A stretch of 64,000 bases of DNA from an uncultured Erythrobacter sp. (GCA_947488325.1 CANKYZ010000003.1:62001-126000); one strand, 5' to 3'; shown: positions 9,371 to 20,348, counted from the first letter of the stretch. The notes: generated by a model from the sequence alone, not told the origin. Numbers and translations: made by a program.

Positions 9371-10662
9371 TGATATCGCTCTCCTCCATAGACCCTGAAT
9401 TCGAGCAGCTTTTCACCCGCGTGGTCAATGCTCGCCGCGAAGCAGACAGCGATGTCTCAGGTCAGGTCACAGATATCCTGCGCACGGTGCGAACCGGCGG
9501 CGATGATGCCCTGGTGCAGTACACCCAGCGTTACGACGGTTACCCGCTGATCGATGACGCTGATTGGAAAGTGACGCCAGAACGCTGCGCCGAAGCGTAT
9601 GAACAGATTGATTCTGAGCTACGTGATGCGCTGAACCTCGCGGCCAGCCGTATCCGCGCCTATCACGAGGCCCAATTGCCAAGAAACCGCGACTTTACTG
9701 ACGAGGCTGGCGTGCGTTTGGGGGCGATCTGGCGGCCGGTTGATGCTGCGGGACTGTATGTGCCCGGTGGTCGGGCCGCCTATCCGTCATCGCTGCTAAT
9801 GAACGCCATTCCTGCGCGCGTTGCCGGGGTTGAGCGGGTCGTCGTCGTGACGCCAACACCAAAAGGCAACTCGAACCCACTAGTGCTCGCCGCCGCGCAT
9901 ATCGCAGGAATTGACGAAATGTGGCGTGTTGGCGGCGCACAGGCCGTGGGCGCACTGGCCTATGGGACAAACCGGATTAAGCCAGTGGATGTCATCACCG
10001 GACCGGGCAACGCCTATGTCGCCGAAGCGAAACGGCAGCTCTTCGGCGTGGTCGGCATCGATATGGTCGCCGGGCCAAGCGAGATCCTAGTGGTCGCAGA
10101 CGGCAAGAATAATCCAGATTGGATTGCCGCCGACCTGCTAAGCCAAGCCGAACACGATCCGACATCGCAATCGATCCTCATTACCGACGACGCAGGCTTT
10201 GCTGCTTTGGTGGAAGACAGCATTTCCGTCCAGCTCAGCCAACTTTCCACTGGAAAGACCGCGAAGGCGAGCTGGGATGATCACGGCGTCATCATCCTTG
10301 TCAATGATATCGAGCAAGAGGCGCCAGCGCTGATCAATCGCCTTGCCGCGGAACACCTCGAACTCGCGATCGACAACCCTGAGGCCATGCTGCCAAAAGT
10401 GCGCCATGCTGGCAGCGTGTTCCTGGGCCGGATGACACCTGAAGCGGTTGGTGATTATGTCGCCGGACCCAATCACGTCCTGCCGACCGGACGCAGAGCT
10501 CGCTTTTCAAGCGGACTTTCCGTGCTCGACTTTATGAAGCGGACCAGCTTCATCGCGCTAGACGATGACGCTTTTAGTGCTATCGGCCCTGCAGCGGCGA
10601 CTCTTGCATATGCAGAGGGACTGCCCGCCCACGCTAAATCAGTGGAATTGCGCATCAAATGA
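9370..10662 (+). CDS. hisD: Histidinol dehydrogenase
   Basis: AGLYVPGGRAAYPSSLLMNAIPARVAG, GGAQAVGALAYGT, VAGPSEILVVAD, AEHLEL, GPNHVLPTGRRARFSSGLSV; overlaps hisG stop. Confidence 0.97.
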   Translation: MISLSSIDPEFEQLFTRVVNARREADSDVSGQVTDILRTVRTGGDDALVQYTQRYDGYPLIDDADWKVTPERCAEAYEQIDSELRDALNLAASRIRAYHEAQLPRNRDFTDEAGVRLGAIWRPVDAAGLYVPGGRAAYPSSLLMNAIPARVAGVERVVVVTPTPKGNSNPLVLAAAHIAGIDEMWRVGGAQAVGALAYGTNRIKPVDVITGPGNAYVAEAKRQLFGVVGIDMVAGPSEILVVADGKNNPDWIAADLLSQAEHDPTSQSILITDDAGFAALVEDSISVQLSQLSTGKTAKASWDDHGVIILVNDIEQEAPALINRLAAEHLELAIDNPEAMLPKVRHAGSVFLGRMTPEAVGDYVAGPNHVLPTGRRARFSSGLSVLDFMKRTSFIALDDDAFSAIGPAAATLAYAEGLPAHAKSVELRIK

Positions 10663-11126
10663 ACACAGCCTCTCGATCTACCGCGCGATCCGCCGCCCGC
10701 TTAGCTGCGGTGCAAGCGCTCTATCAGTTGCAGATGGAGGGGACCGCATTGGCCAAACTGCTCGATGAATTTCATCAGCACCGACTTGGCCGCGAAGTGG
10801 ATGACGAAGATCATGAAGGTGAGGTTTTTGCCGATGCCGAAGTCGAGTTCTTCGACGACATTGTGCGCGGTTTTGACTCACGCCGGAACGAAATCGACGA
10901 GATTTTGTCTGCGAAACTCGCCAATGGCTGGACGTTGGTGCGGCTGGATAAGACCATGCTGCAAATCTTGCGCGCTGGCACCTATGAGCTGATCGCAAGG
11001 CCCGACGTTCCCAAGGCGTCTGTCATCAGCGAATATGTTGATGTCGCCAAAGCGTTCTTTGACGACCGCGAGGCGAAATTCGTTAATGGCATTCTGGATG
11101 CGGCAGCAAAGCAAGTGCGGGATTGA
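10659..11126 (+). CDS. nusB: Transcription antitermination factor NusB
   Basis: SAARLAAVQALYQLQM...LRAGTYEL...VPKASVISEYVDVAKAFFDDREAKFVNGILDAAAKQVR. Confidence 0.95.
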   Translation: MNTASRSTARSAARLAAVQALYQLQMEGTALAKLLDEFHQHRLGREVDDEDHEGEVFADAEVEFFDDIVRGFDSRRNEIDEILSAKLANGWTLVRLDKTMLQILRAGTYELIARPDVPKASVISEYVDVAKAFFDDREAKFVNGILDAAAKQVRD

Positions 11127-11144
11127 TCGGTTCCGGCTGATGCG

Positions 11145-12002
11145 ATGAAAGAAGCCGAGTTCCTTTCTGCATTGCGTACATTGCCCTTGCATGAGGGCGC
11201 TCAGGGATTGCGCGATGACTGTGCGTTGATCGAATTTGGGGAAGAGACCCTAATCTTCAATCACGACGTCATGACGCAAAGCACCCACTTTCGTCCAAAT
11301 GCAGATCGTGCAGATGTCGCTTGGAAACTGGTTGCTATCAACCTTTCAGATTTGGCATCCAAGGGCGCTGAACCAATCGGCGTGCTGCTGGGCCATATGC
11401 TTGGCGAGGATGATCGACGGTTTCTGGAGGGCCTGCGCGAAGCCCTCGCCGCTTTCAGCGTGCCTTTGATGGGCGGTGACACCGTTTCTGCGCCCGGACC
11501 CAGTACTTACGGCATAACCGCCATTGGCCGCGCAACTTGCAGGCCAGTGCCGACGCGCATGGGCGCTCAAGTTGGAGACGCGCTGTTCGTGACCGGCACA
11601 TTAGGGCGAGCAATGCTGGGTTTTGAGGGCGGTACGGAGCACCTTGAGGCCTTTAACCGCCCGCGTCCCCTTCTTACCGAAGGACGTACGCTTGCTCCGC
11701 ATGTCACGGCAATGATGGATGTTTCAGACGGATTGCTGATCGATGTATTCAGGATGGCAGAAGCTAGCAACGTCTCAATTTCAGTGGATACAAGCTCAGT
11801 TCCGGTCGCGGCAAGCAAAAGAGCAGACGAATGCATGCGTTGGGGTGATGATTACGAACTGCTCTTTACCCTACCGCCAGACTCACAACCGCCAGTGCAG
11901 GCGACTTTGGTCGGCCGAATCGAACCATGCGGCTTTGCGCCTTTGGTGCTTGATGGTCACCCGATTGTGAACGCTGATGGACTTGGCTATCAGCATCGTT
12001 AA
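11145..12002 (+). CDS. thiL: Thiamine-monophosphate kinase
   Basis: NLSDLASKGAEPIGVLLG, GGDTVSAPGP, MMDVSDGLLID, GDDYELLFTLP. Confidence 0.93.
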   Translation: MKEAEFLSALRTLPLHEGAQGLRDDCALIEFGEETLIFNHDVMTQSTHFRPNADRADVAWKLVAINLSDLASKGAEPIGVLLGHMLGEDDRRFLEGLREALAAFSVPLMGGDTVSAPGPSTYGITAIGRATCRPVPTRMGAQVGDALFVTGTLGRAMLGFEGGTEHLEAFNRPRPLLTEGRTLAPHVTAMMDVSDGLLIDVFRMAEASNVSISVDTSSVPVAASKRADECMRWGDDYELLFTLPPDSQPPVQATLVGRIEPCGFAPLVLDGHPIVNADGLGYQHR

Positions 12003-12171
12003 TCGCACTAGGTGCAACACTCTCAGACAAAACTGATGAAATCCACGGCTTTCCGCCGCATTTCTGGTTGTCTCCTGCCCTATAGCCCCTATGACTACGC
12101 CCATGCGCCCAGCACCCAATTAGGTGTGACCAAAAAAGAGGCGTCCTTCCACGCGTAAGAGGGGATTTTTC

Positions 12172-14286
12172 GTGGACTTAGTACTCATATCAATCGGGTT
12201 CGGCGTGCTCGCCATTCTCTACGGCTACATCACAAGCCGCCAGGTGCTGGGATCCAGCGCCGGGAACGAAAAAATGCAACAAATTGCCGGGGCAATTCAA
12301 GAAGGTGCGCAAGCCTATTTGAAGCGTCAATACACCGCGATCGGTGTTGTTGGCGTGGTTGTTGCTGTTCTTGTCTTTGTATTTCTTGGAGCAATCTCGG
12401 CCATCGGGTTCGTAATCGGTGCCGTGCTTTCGGGCGTTGCAGGCTTTATCGGGATGAATATCTCCGTGCGCGCCAATGTCCGTACAGCTGCTGCGGCTGA
12501 AACAGGTCTCCAGCAAGGTCTTACGGTCGCGTTCCGCGCTGGTGCCGTTACCGGTATGCTGGTTGCTGGCCTCGCATTGCTCGCAATTGCCGGCTTCTTC
12601 TACGTGCTTACAGGTCCGATGGGCCTCGACCTCACAGTGCTTGCCGAAAAACGCGAAGTCATCGACGCTCTTGTCGGCCTCGCATTCGGTGCTTCGTTGA
12701 TTTCGATCTTTGCGCGTCTTGGCGGCGGTATCTTTACCAAGGCTGCGGACGTAGGCGCCGATCTGGTCGGTAAAGTCGAAGCTGGTATCCCAGAGGATGA
12801 CCCTCGCAACCCGGCAACGATCGCTGATAATGTCGGTGATAATGTTGGTGACTGTGCTGGTATGGCTGCTGACTTGTTCGAAACCTATGTCGTTACCGTT
12901 GGTGCAACGATGGTTCTAACAGCACTGCTGTTCACCGGTCTTGCATCTGCAGATCTGTTCGCATTGATGAGTCTGCCGCTTCTTATTGGCGGTGTGTGCA
13001 TAGTAACCTCGATCATCGGGACATACTTTGTACGCCTCGGTTCATCGAACAACATCATGGGTGCTCTGTATAAGGGCTTCATTGTCACGACTGTTTTGTC
13101 AGCTGTGGCGATCTACTTCGCAACGGATCATGCAATTGGTCTGGACGCTGAATACACGCAGGCTGGCCAAACCTTCACTGGTATGTCGCTATTCCTGTCG
13201 ATGATGGTTGGTCTGGTAATCACTGGCCTGATCATCTGGATCACCGAGTATTACACTGGCACGGAATATCGTCCGGTTCGCTCAATCGCAAAATCGTCCG
13301 AAACCGGCCATGGCACCAACGTCATTCAAGGTCTGGCAATCAGCCTAGAATCGACTGCACTACCAACACTGGTGATTGTGATCGGCATCGTCGTAACGTA
13401 CCAACTTGCTGGCCTGATGGGTATTGCCTTCGCTGCAACCGCAATGCTGGCTCTGGCTGGAATGGTTGTTGCTTTGGATGCATACGGTCCCGTCACCGAT
13501 AATGCTGGCGGCATCGCTGAAATGGCTGAGATGGAAGAAAGCGTTCGTGAGAAAACCGATGCGCTGGATGCTGTTGGTAACACTACGAAAGCTGTGACTA
13601 AGGGTTATGCAATCGGTTCAGCAGGTCTTGCTGCTCTGGTTCTGTTCTCGGCCTATACCGCTGACCTCAAAGAGTTCTTCCCAGACCTCGACGTCAGCTT
13701 CAGTCTTGAAAACCCATATGTCATCGTCGGCCTGTTGCTCGGCGCACTGCTCCCGTATCTGTTTGGCGCGATGGGCATGACCGCGGTTGGACGTGCTGCA
13801 GGTGATGTTGTGGTGGATGTGCGTGCACAATTCGCTGCCGATCCGGGCATCATGGATGGCACCAGCCGTCCTAACTACGCCCGCACGGTCGACTTGGTGA
13901 CTAAGGCTGCGATCAAAGAAATGATCATCCCGTCGATGCTACCGGTGCTTGCGCCAATCGTGGTGTATTTCGCTGTAACATGGGCCACCGGCAGTCAGGC
14001 AGAGGGCTTTGCCGCTCTCGGTGCGCTTCTGCTCGGTGTGATCATCTCCGGTATATTCGTTGCGCTTTCCATGACCGCTGGCGGCGGCGCATGGGACAAT
14101 GCGAAAAAGTATATCGAAGACGGTAATCATGGCGGCAAAGGTTCCGAGGCTCACAAAGCTGCGGTGACCGGCGATACTGTTGGCGATCCCTACAAGGATA
14201 CCGCAGGTCCAGCTGTGAACCCGATGATCAAGATCACCAACATCGTCGCGCTGCTTCTGCTCGCGGCATTGGCCGGGGCGCACTAA
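12172..14286 (+). CDS. hppA: H+-translocating membrane pyrophosphatase, K+-independent type
   Basis: Multi-[65 protein letters not shown] with Lys at the K+-independence position. Confidence 0.96.
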   Translation: MDLVLISIGFGVLAILYGYITSRQVLGSSAGNEKMQQIAGAIQEGAQAYLKRQYTAIGVVGVVVAVLVFVFLGAISAIGFVIGAVLSGVAGFIGMNISVRANVRTAAAAETGLQQGLTVAFRAGAVTGMLVAGLALLAIAGFFYVLTGPMGLDLTVLAEKREVIDALVGLAFGASLISIFARLGGGIFTKAADVGADLVGKVEAGIPEDDPRNPATIADNVGDNVGDCAGMAADLFETYVVTVGATMVLTALLFTGLASADLFALMSLPLLIGGVCIVTSIIGTYFVRLGSSNNIMGALYKGFIVTTVLSAVAIYFATDHAIGLDAEYTQAGQTFTGMSLFLSMMVGLVITGLIIWITEYYTGTEYRPVRSIAKSSETGHGTNVIQGLAISLESTALPTLVIVIGIVVTYQLAGLMGIAFAATAMLALAGMVVALDAYGPVTDNAGGIAEMAEMEESVREKTDALDAVGNTTKAVTKGYAIGSAGLAALVLFSAYTADLKEFFPDLDVSFSLENPYVIVGLLLGALLPYLFGAMGMTAVGRAAGDVVVDVRAQFAADPGIMDGTSRPNYARTVDLVTKAAIKEMIIPSMLPVLAPIVVYFAVTWATGSQAEGFAALGALLLGVIISGIFVALSMTAGGGAWDNAKKYIEDGNHGGKGSEAHKAAVTGDTVGDPYKDTAGPAVNPMIKITNIVALLLLAALAGAH

Positions 14287-14310
14287 GCTCCGCCGACCAT
14301 TTGGTTAAAC

Positions 14311-14346
14311 AAAACCCCGTCTGGAGCAATCCGGGCGGGGTTTTGT
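14311..14346 (+). terminator. Intrinsic terminator downstream of hppA
   Basis: aaaaccccg (14311-14319) pairs with cggggtttt (14336-14344); T-rich 3' arm. Confidence 0.8.
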
Positions 14347-14467
14347 CTTGGTATTGACCAAAACACGGTTCAAACCTCTTTTTGAGCCGCTCCAAAACCT
14401 TTGTTAACACAGCTCCGTTATTCCCGATAATGGTGCGCAATGTCGCGCACTTTGCAGAGTTAACGCG

Positions 14468-15637
14468 ATGGATCTGGCGAATACGCCAATTCTTCCCAGG
14501 CAATTACACAGCTCTGATCACTCAGGTGGTCGGATTGAAGGTGTGCGGCTGCTTACCCCTGAGCAATCGGCGTCACCGTCCTTCCTCCTTGAATGGCAAA
14601 AGCTTGCGGAACATGCCAGCGAACCAAATCCATTTTTTGAGCCTTGGTTCTTACACGCCTCGTTTGAACAATTTGCGAGTGATAGCAGCTGCACATTGCT
14701 TGCTGTTTATGAAGGCAGTTCCTTGATCGGCTTGCTGCCGATTGCCCGTGGTCAACCCTATTATGGCTATCCTCTGCCGCATCTGACGACGTGGCTGCAC
14801 GATAACGCCTTCTGCGGAACTCCATTGATCGCGAGCGGCTTTGAGCGCGCGTTTTGGCGCACAATGCTTAATCATCTCGACAGAACTCCAGGTTTCGCAC
14901 TCTTCCTTCATCTGCCTCAACTCCCGGCTGACGGCTCAGTAAATGCTGCACTCGATGCAGTCCTCGCAGAATTCAATCGGTTCTCTGCCACCGTCGAAAG
15001 CTGGGAAAGGGCAATGCTCGCCTCTGACGCAAAACCCGAAGTGTATCTCACGGAATCAATGAGCGCCAAAAAACGGAAAGAACTGCGCCGCCAACATAAG
15101 AGGCTCAGTGAAGAAGGTGATTTGACCGTCGAACGCTCGCATGGCTCGGACGACGTCACAGCGTGGATCAGTGATTTTCTCGCGTTAGAAGCCGCAGGGT
15201 GGAAAGGTGATGCTGGATCGGCTCTAGCCAACGCCCGAAACACACGCGCGCTCTTTACCTCTGCGATCATAGGCGCTGCTGAAGCTGGCCGTCTGGAACG
15301 CATAACATTGCGTTTAGATGGGCGTGCAATTGCAATGCTCGCAAATTTCGTAACCGCACCGGGGGTCTTCAGCTTCAAGACCACTTTTGATGAATCCTAT
15401 GCGCGATTCTCACCTGGACTTTTACTCCAAATTGAAAACCTTGAACTGCTAGCTCGCCCCGATATCGGTTGGGCGGATAGTTGCGCGTCTCCAGACCATT
15501 CCATGATCGAACGTATCTGGCGTGAAAAGCGCCGCATTGTCAGCCGCAACGTCGCAATTGGGGGCAACTTACGCCGACTCGCATTCAGCGCGCTGATGGC
15601 ATACGAAACCAGAGGACGAGGAAGCAGTCCGTTATGA
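14468..15637 (+). CDS. GNAT / CelD-like acetyltransferase family protein
   Basis: FFEPWFLHASF...KKRKELRRQHKRLSEEGD...FLALEAAGWKGDAGSALA...RGRAIAMLANF-type GNAT_6 fold. Confidence 0.75.
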   Translation: MDLANTPILPRQLHSSDHSGGRIEGVRLLTPEQSASPSFLLEWQKLAEHASEPNPFFEPWFLHASFEQFASDSSCTLLAVYEGSSLIGLLPIARGQPYYGYPLPHLTTWLHDNAFCGTPLIASGFERAFWRTMLNHLDRTPGFALFLHLPQLPADGSVNAALDAVLAEFNRFSATVESWERAMLASDAKPEVYLTESMSAKKRKELRRQHKRLSEEGDLTVERSHGSDDVTAWISDFLALEAAGWKGDAGSALANARNTRALFTSAIIGAAEAGRLERITLRLDGRAIAMLANFVTAPGVFSFKTTFDESYARFSPGLLLQIENLELLARPDIGWADSCASPDHSMIERIWREKRRIVSRNVAIGGNLRRLAFSALMAYETRGRGSSPL

Positions 15638-16524
15638 ATGCTATCTCAAAAACCAAACATTGGAACCGCAGGCGTGTGTCCCAATCCGATTGTTTTGATG
15701 CGCAAGCCCGCACGAGCTTTGCCGCTGCGTACCCGGAAACCCCGCATCAGTTCCGCCATTCACTCCACCGGCATCCATTGCTTGAACTCAATGCGCTCGC
15801 TGACCTTTCAGAGCAACTGCCAGACAGCAGCATTGAGTATAATCGCGGCGATTTGCCCATTGGCGTCAGCGGAAAGCCGGGTGCCAACGGCCTATCCATT
15901 GCGGACACGATCCGGCGGGTTGAAAAGACCAATAGCTGGGCCGTGCTCAAAAACGTCGAGCAAGCCGACTCGTATCGAGCATTATTAAGCGAGCTTTTGA
16001 GCGAATTTCAAAACGAGATTGAGACGAAAACTGGCGCATTATTGAAGCCGCAGGCCTACATTTTTATCTCCAGTCCAAATGCGGTGACACCCTACCACTT
16101 CGACCCAGAACACAACATTCTGCTACAGGTCACCGGGTCCAAAGTGATGACCCAGTTTCCAGCTGGCGATCCGCGCTTTGCCGCCGATAGAGTGCACGAA
16201 AACTATCATACTGGCGGCCCGCGCGAATTGGCGTGGGATGAAGCCTTTCTGGAGGAAGCGAGTGTATTTGGACTTGGTCCGGGAGACGCGGTCTTTGTAC
16301 CGGTTATGGCGCCTCACTTTGTGCGCAATGGGCCATACAGTTCGATCTCACTTTCTATCACCTGGCGCAGCGAATGGAGCTATGCTGAGAGCGATGCACG
16401 CGCGTTCAATCAAGTTCTGCGCAAGCGCGGGTTTAGCCCGCGCGCTCCAGGACGCTGGCCAGCGCGCAATACCGCCCGGGCCTATGCCTATCGCACTTTG
16501 CGAAAGCTTGGGCTTACTCAGTAA
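15634..16524 (+). CDS. Cupin-like / JmjC-fold protein
   Basis: TPYHFDPEHNILLQVTGSKVMTQFP (HxD) and APHFVRNG (distal His); overlaps preceding gene by 4 nt. Confidence 0.72.
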   Translation: MNAISKTKHWNRRRVSQSDCFDAQARTSFAAAYPETPHQFRHSLHRHPLLELNALADLSEQLPDSSIEYNRGDLPIGVSGKPGANGLSIADTIRRVEKTNSWAVLKNVEQADSYRALLSELLSEFQNEIETKTGALLKPQAYIFISSPNAVTPYHFDPEHNILLQVTGSKVMTQFPAGDPRFAADRVHENYHTGGPRELAWDEAFLEEASVFGLGPGDAVFVPVMAPHFVRNGPYSSISLSITWRSEWSYAESDARAFNQVLRKRGFSPRAPGRWPARNTARAYAYRTLRKLGLTQ

Positions 16525-16569
16525 CGCCCGTGCTTGACCTCAAAGCGCGGTCCCCGCATTGCGCATAAG

Positions 16570-17532
16570 ATGACCGAGCAACCGACCGACGAAACGGCTA
16601 GCCAAGTGACTGGCAATTCCACCAACCAGCAGCTCGTAGATGGGCTAGTCAAACTTCTCACGATTGAGAAACGTGCCGCTGACATTCATTTTGGAGAGCC
16701 ACAAAAAGGCGGGATTGGCCGCGTTTTTGGCGGACAAGTTCTCGCTCAGGCGCTCCAAGCAGCTCAAGCTTCGGTGCCCGATACTAAAACCGCACACTCA
16801 CTCCACGCATATTTCCTGCGCGGTGGACGCGAAGGCATTCCAATCGAATACCGAATTCAAAGGGATTTTGATGGACGCAGCTTTGCCAATCGTCGGGTGG
16901 TGGCCGCGCAGGAGAACGAGGATGGAACCTGCAGTCCGATCTTAAATCTAACCGCCAGCTTTCAGGTGCCAGAGCAGGGCCTGGAGCATGATGATGCTAT
17001 TATGCCCGATGTCGCCCCGCCAGATGACTTACGGTCTGACATGGCGTTACGCCGCGAAATGGCGGACCGAATGGGCGACAAGATTGGGGATGCTCAGCGC
17101 GCTTTGATGCTGCGTCCGCGTCCAATTGAGATGCGCACCATTGACCGGCTGCATTGGATGAACAGCGAACCTAAGGAGCCCCGCGCGCGCACTTGGTTCC
17201 GCACCGCAGCCCCGCTCCCAGATAATCCGGCATTGCATCGGGCCATCATGACCTATGCCAGCGATTACACACTGCTCGGCACAAGCGCGCTGCCGCATGG
17301 ACTCAGCTGGATGCGCGGTGAACTGGTCGGGGCTAGCCTTGATCACACGATTTGGTTTCACCGCGAGGCGCGCGCAGATGAATGGCTGCTATACGCAACC
17401 GATGCTCCGTGGTCAGGCGGCGGTCGCGGTTTCAACCGTGGGCGCATTTTCAACCGATCAGGCGATCTAGTGGCCAGTGTCGCTCAAGAGGGCATGATGC
17501 GGAAACGTAGAAGCAAAACCACAGGCGAATAG
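16570..17532 (+). CDS. tesB: Acyl-CoA thioesterase II
   Basis: GRVFGGQVLAQALQAAQ, SLHAYFLRGG, YRIQRDFDGRSFANRRVVAAQ, SLDHTIWFHR. Confidence 0.9.
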   Translation: MTEQPTDETASQVTGNSTNQQLVDGLVKLLTIEKRAADIHFGEPQKGGIGRVFGGQVLAQALQAAQASVPDTKTAHSLHAYFLRGGREGIPIEYRIQRDFDGRSFANRRVVAAQENEDGTCSPILNLTASFQVPEQGLEHDDAIMPDVAPPDDLRSDMALRREMADRMGDKIGDAQRALMLRPRPIEMRTIDRLHWMNSEPKEPRARTWFRTAAPLPDNPALHRAIMTYASDYTLLGTSALPHGLSWMRGELVGASLDHTIWFHREARADEWLLYATDAPWSGGGRGFNRGRIFNRSGDLVASVAQEGMMRKRRSKTTGE

Positions 17533-17569
17533 ATCGCATCCAGCAGCAGATTCAGTTTAAGGCGGTCAA

Positions 17570-18388
17570 TCAATGTGCCAAAAAGATCGGCATTTGCGGA
17601 TCGGTCAAAATGCGGCGCGTCACGCCGCCCAACAACATTTCCGATAATCGTGAATGCCCATAGGCACCCATCACTATCATCCTGCAGTCGCGCATTTGCG
17701 CGGCTGAAACCAATGTATCAGATATTTTGCCTTCGCCACGCGGAATGCTGAGAATTTCCACCTCAATTGAGTGACGGCTAAGGTATTTTGCGGCTTCGCT
17801 TGCCGGGAAGTCGAACCGCTCCTTTTCATTTTCTTCGGCAACACTTGTAAGATAGACAATGCTAGCATGATCTAAGAGAGGAATTGCCGTTCTCAAAGCA
17901 ACACAGGCTTCGGCAGCACCATTCCACGCTATCAGCGCAGGGCGGCGCAGATCTAGACGCTTTGTTTCACCCGGAACGACCAGCACAGGCGCGGCCGCTT
18001 TCAGAGCCAGTTCTCCCGCCATTCTCGACGCTCCCCGCGTGCCATCCGCTCCAATGTCATGCGGGCCAACAATGATGATGTCATGCAGCACTGATTGTTC
18101 TAACAGCCGGTGTTCAGCCTGCCCGTATAGGAAGCGCCATTCCCAAGAAACATCTTCATTGGCGATGTCCTGTTCGATTTTTGCCTTCAGCTCTTCTGCC
18201 GCTTTCTTAATCTGCGGCAGGGCTGCAGCCATTGCGGACCCATAGAAATCACCGGGCGCAAATACTTCATAGCTGACCGATTGAAGGCAGGTTATGTGTC
18301 CGTCACAAGTGCGAGCGATATCCATGGCGATCTGCAGTCGCGCTTCCATGCAGCTGTCGTCATTGATGTGCAAAAGGATCGATTTCAT
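17570..18388 (-). CDS. Tandem universal stress protein (UspA family)
   Basis: Two Usp-like halves; C-terminal VMGAYGHSRLSEMLLGGVTRRIL. Confidence 0.88.
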   Translation of the reverse strand: MKSILLHINDDSCMEARLQIAMDIARTCDGHITCLQSVSYEVFAPGDFYGSAMAAALPQIKKAAEELKAKIEQDIANEDVSWEWRFLYGQAEHRLLEQSVLHDIIIVGPHDIGADGTRGASRMAGELALKAAAPVLVVPGETKRLDLRRPALIAWNGAAEACVALRTAIPLLDHASIVYLTSVAEENEKERFDFPASEAAKYLSRHSIEVEILSIPRGEGKISDTLVSAAQMRDCRMIVMGAYGHSRLSEMLLGGVTRRILTDPQMPIFLAH

Positions 18389-18441
18389 GGGAGGCTCTCC
18401 TGTTTTCCCTCACATCATGCGGGGAAGTGTAGATGCTGTCC

Positions 18442-18455
18442 TTGATCCAAATCAA
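18442..18455. promoter_or_regulatory. Perfect FNR/Anr-type box TTGATCCAAATCAA
   Basis: Exact TTGAT-N4-ATCAA in the divergent intergenic region between the usp gene and the carotenoid oxygenase gene. Confidence 0.7.
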
Positions 18456-18517
18456 TAACCGAGAAGCTTTCTTCTGATCCACGCATCGGTTATTCTGCTT
18501 GCCCAAGGGAGAATACC

Positions 18518-20011
18518 ATGCAGGTCACACGTCAACCGCCGATCAAGACCAGCCTTCAGCCATCGAACCACCCTTACCTTTCTGGCCCATGGACACCGGT
18601 GCATGAGGAAGTTGATGTTGCAGAGCTAGAAGTGCTCGAAGGCGAAGTTCCTGCTGACATTGACGGTATTTACCTGCGCAACACCGAAAACCCGGTGCAT
18701 CAACCCCTGGGACGGCATCATCCTTTTGATGGCGACGCAATGGTGCATCAAGTCAGCATTTCAGGTGGCAAGGCAAGTTATCGCAACCGCTTTATCCGCA
18801 CCGGTTGTTTTGATGCAGAACAGATCGAAGGCGGCTCTTTATGGGGTGGATTGATGGATCCAGTGGGCACGTCAAAGCGCCCCGGCTTTGGCGCACATGG
18901 CGATTTGAAGGATACCGGGAGCACCGACATCATCGTCCATGCAGGAACGGCGCTGGCCACACTCTACCAATGCGGCGAAGCGTGGCAGATGGATCCGGTC
19001 ACCCTAGAGAATTTGGGCAAGGCTTCATGGGGACCATTGGACGGCGTTTCGGCGCATCCCAAGGTTGACGAGGAAACTGGAGAATTGATGTTCTTCAATT
19101 ACTCCAAACACGCACCTTACATGCATTATGGCGTGGTCAATCGTGAGGGCAAATTGGAGCATTACGTGCCCGTTCCGCTGCCGGGCCCGCGCTTGCCGCA
19201 TGACATGGCGATCACAAAGAACTGGTCTGTCTTAAACGACATGCCGCTTTACTGGGATGCCGAGCTTTTGGAACGCAACATCCATGCCGCGCGCATTCAT
19301 AAAGGTGTACCCACGCGCTTTGCACTGATCCCACGTCACGGTCAGGCTAAAGACATTTGTTGGTTCGAAGCATCGCCGACCTATGTGCTGCATTGGACCA
19401 ACGCCTATGAAGACGGCGACGAGGTTATACTGGAGGGGTATTACCAAGACAAACCCATGCCCGACCCAATCGAGGAAGCAGGCCAATATAGCCACATGAT
19501 GGCCTATGTGGACGAACACTCATTCCAAAGCCGCCTGCACCGCTGGCGCTTCAACCTGGCAACCAGGGAGTGTCATGAGGAGCGTCTTTCTAACCGCATC
19601 GTCGAATTTGGGATGATCAATCCCAACTACTTGATGAGCCGAAATCGCTATATCTGGTCCACGACCACTCGTCCCGGTTGGTTCCTGTTCAATGGCTATG
19701 TCCGGCATGACACTCAAACAGGCGAAGAACAGGTCTATCAGCTACCCGATGGCGTCTATGCTAGCGAGAGTCCTATGGTGCCGCACAAGGCAGCTTCGCG
19801 CGAAGACGATGGCTATCTTGTCACGTTCCTGATCGATGAGAATTCTGGCACTTCGGAACTCGCAATTCTCGATGCCAGCGATGTGGCTAAGGGCCCAATT
19901 TGCCGCCTCGCCTTGCCTCATAAAATCAGTAGCGGAGTGCACTCGACTTGGGTGGAACATTCGCAATTGAAAGCTGACGCTCAGTTCCATTTTCAAGCCA
20001 AGGTTGCTTAG
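18518..20011 (+). CDS. Carotenoid oxygenase (RPE65 family)
   Basis: YLRNTENPVHQPLGRHHPFDGDAMVHQV, GALAHGD-like FGAHGDLKDTGST, HDMAITKNWSVLND, HSTWVEHSQ; RBS agggaga upstream. Confidence 0.88.
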   Translation: MQVTRQPPIKTSLQPSNHPYLSGPWTPVHEEVDVAELEVLEGEVPADIDGIYLRNTENPVHQPLGRHHPFDGDAMVHQVSISGGKASYRNRFIRTGCFDAEQIEGGSLWGGLMDPVGTSKRPGFGAHGDLKDTGSTDIIVHAGTALATLYQCGEAWQMDPVTLENLGKASWGPLDGVSAHPKVDEETGELMFFNYSKHAPYMHYGVVNREGKLEHYVPVPLPGPRLPHDMAITKNWSVLNDMPLYWDAELLERNIHAARIHKGVPTRFALIPRHGQAKDICWFEASPTYVLHWTNAYEDGDEVILEGYYQDKPMPDPIEEAGQYSHMMAYVDEHSFQSRLHRWRFNLATRECHEERLSNRIVEFGMINPNYLMSRNRYIWSTTTRPGWFLFNGYVRHDTQTGEEQVYQLPDGVYASESPMVPHKAASREDDGYLVTFLIDENSGTSELAILDASDVAKGPICRLALPHKISSGVHSTWVEHSQLKADAQFHFQAKVA

Positions 20012-20039
20012 GCTGAGAGTTCCCCAAACCGAATTTCGG

Positions 20040-20348
20040 CTATGCAGACATTGATCGACCTTTGATCAGACGGCAGACCAATGACCCTTTAATCTGAGGT
20101 CCTTCAATCGTTCCAAGACGTTGTTCACTGGTCGAATTGGGGTGCGCACCGCATAGTGAATATCGTCCGTTCACTGTGACAGCTGCCACCAATTTCACAA
20201 TCCGCCCAAATTCAGGGTGATCTACCAAAACGATGTCACCTTTGCTCACATTCCGCCTTCGTCGAAACAACGCAAGTGTGCGATGGGGAAGCAGATGTCC
20301 CATGCTCTCCCCATCGACTAGTACCAAAGTAATGCCGAACAGTCTCAT
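20040..20348 (-). CDS. sodX: Nickel-type superoxide dismutase maturation protease (S24/S26 signal-peptidase-like)
   Basis: Catalytic VDGESM Ser motif, GDIVLVDHPEFGRIVKLV Lys motif, immediately downstream of sodN. Confidence 0.82.
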   Translation of the reverse strand: MRLFGITLVLVDGESMGHLLPHRTLALFRRRRNVSKGDIVLVDHPEFGRIVKLVAAVTVNGRYSLCGAHPNSTSEQRLGTIEGPQIKGSLVCRLIKGRSMSA

